From Paramacrobiotus richtersi (Eukaryota > Tardigrada > Eutardigrada > Parachela > Macrobiotidae), in NCBI GenBank assembly GCA_034698045.1, contig JAQGAU010000217.1:1-34164 (forward strand): a DNA stretch of 34,164 nucleotides. The letters run 5' to 3'. Below the pieces are notes generated by a model. It did no database searches, was not told where the DNA came from, and saw only the letters and a program-made list of their open reading frames with translations. Below, in pieces: positions 33,387 to 34,164 of the stretch; positions within the stretch are counted from its first letter, which is position 1, and each line of letters begins with the position of its first letter. The position numbers and the translations under genes are program-made.

Positions 33387-34164
33387 ATGAAATGTTCCAT
33401 TTATGTCGCTGGTAGGTAAAAATGACCAACGCGATTCTCACAGTTCAGTTCGTTGACTACAGCGCCTTGTGATTATAATTTATAGGGCTTCTATTGACGC
33501 TTACTGTGGTGTACAGCCAGCAAATACCAAATCAAAGCGGCACATACGGCGGGTATCCCCATTTAAACAATTACGGGAAACGTTGCGGACTGCCACTTGT
33601 CGTTCCCGGTGTTCCTAGTCCACAGCCTGAGCGTGTAAGTGATGTCTGTTGTTTTATTTAATTGTCGTACACAGTCTCCAGCTTTTTTAACACTTTTATT
33701 TCTCGGGTGTCTAGATGCGCGGAACCTGGTACAAATACCGGCAATCGGGCATACCCGTATCGGTGAACGAATACCTTGTCTATTATCCTCTTGGGCAAAC
33801 CGGTTTGCCGTTCAGCACGGTTCCTGCGGAAGCCATGTGGTTTCAGGTTTCCAAGTACAATGCGGCTAACAGTACCACTTGTACCACACGGTTTTGGACT
33901 GGATTATATGGCTTGGATGGCAAAAACCCAGGGCAAATTTCGCACCGCGGAAAAGGATTTACTCCAGGTATAAGCAAGCATAACTTTCATTAGCTTGCAT
34001 TCTTCATAAATGATTGATTTTGTTGAACAAATGGAACAGAATGGTGCGCATATTAAACCATGACGTTCCGGACTATTCTCGTACGACTTAGGGCTTGTAT
34101 GCTTCCTTTGTATCACATTACCATTTAGTGTTCTATTACTGTAAAAGGCGTAAAGTGGGCCTAT
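33387..34164 (+). CDS. Lipocalin-like secreted protein, four-exon type (3' partial)
   Basis: Exons in the window are 33387-33411, 33486-33634 and 33715-33967, with introns in phases 1 and 0 and a phase-1 donor at 33968, giving 142 residues plus a split codon. The signal peptide is split, MKCSIYVA then GLLLTLTVVYSQQ. YGKRCGLPLVVPGVPSPQPE is followed by MRGTWYKYRQ with G-x-W. NSTTCTTRFWTGLYG carries the sequon and cysteine of the subfamily. The expected 335-nt last exon, with the second and third lipocalin motifs, lies right of the window; 33968-34164 is intron. The gene sits beyond the monooxygenase-like locus, so the lipocalin array continues to the right. Confidence 0.85.

Noticed and set aside
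1..34164. CRISPR arrays, tRNA, rRNA or bacterial operons
   Set aside because: No regularly spaced direct repeats and no cloverleaf or rRNA motifs were seen; the split genes show a eukaryotic genome.

Overview
This is eukaryotic, animal-type genomic DNA. Genes are split by spliceosomal introns with GT..AG ends. The products carry signal peptides and belong to animal secretory-pathway families, and a decayed LINE is present. No prokaryotic operon, rRNA or tRNA is visible. Compact genes, mostly short introns (68 to about 400 bp) and an expanded secreted family suggest a small invertebrate. A tardigrade or another ecdysozoan is possible, but the sequence alone does not fix the taxon.

The main content is a tandem array of secreted lipocalin-like genes. 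Each product has a signal peptide, a short N-terminal segment with a conserved Cys and a Pro-rich end, a first barrel strand with the lipocalin G-x-W signature, a second region like the lipocalin T-D-Y motif followed by Cys, an R-x-R-P third motif, and a Cys-bearing C-terminal helix. From left to right: the 3' end of one gene (1-237); a three-exon gene (1665-2770); decayed copies at 6139-6400, 10480-10850, 11029-11880 and 14693-15260; a second three-exon gene (16291-17351); four-exon genes at 20319-21503, 24534-25480 (minus strand, divergent) and 26556-27758; and a four-exon gene running off the right edge (33387 onward).

Two layers of duplication are visible. (1) A cassette of a three-exon lipocalin gene followed by a small membrane-protein gene occurs at about 800-5855 and again at about 15590-19191. 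The second membrane-protein copy is frameshifted. The first cassette alone carries a roughly 1.4 kb insertion containing a minus-strand LINE remnant. (2) Between the cassettes lie two diverged copies of a 4-5 kb unit (about 6139-10860 and 11537-15090), each joining a decayed lipocalin last exon to decayed first and second exons. The first copy alone carries an insertion of about 0.8 kb rich in AAATAGTAA-type motifs and a perfect 15-bp hairpin.

Two non-lipocalin loci interrupt the right half. One is a broken leucine-rich-repeat gene (22166-22833). The other is an apparently intact eight-exon gene (29898-32519) of the copper type II monooxygenase family (PHM/DBH). In the latter all three ligands of the Cu-H site appear substituted (His-His to Glu-Glu, His to Gln), while the Cu-M ligands His, His and Met are kept. 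It ends in an acidic stalk, one transmembrane helix and a short tail, with no PAL domain. This is the most unusual gene in the window.

All exon models are ab initio, from splice signals, reading frame and comparison among the copies. No transcript data or database search was available.
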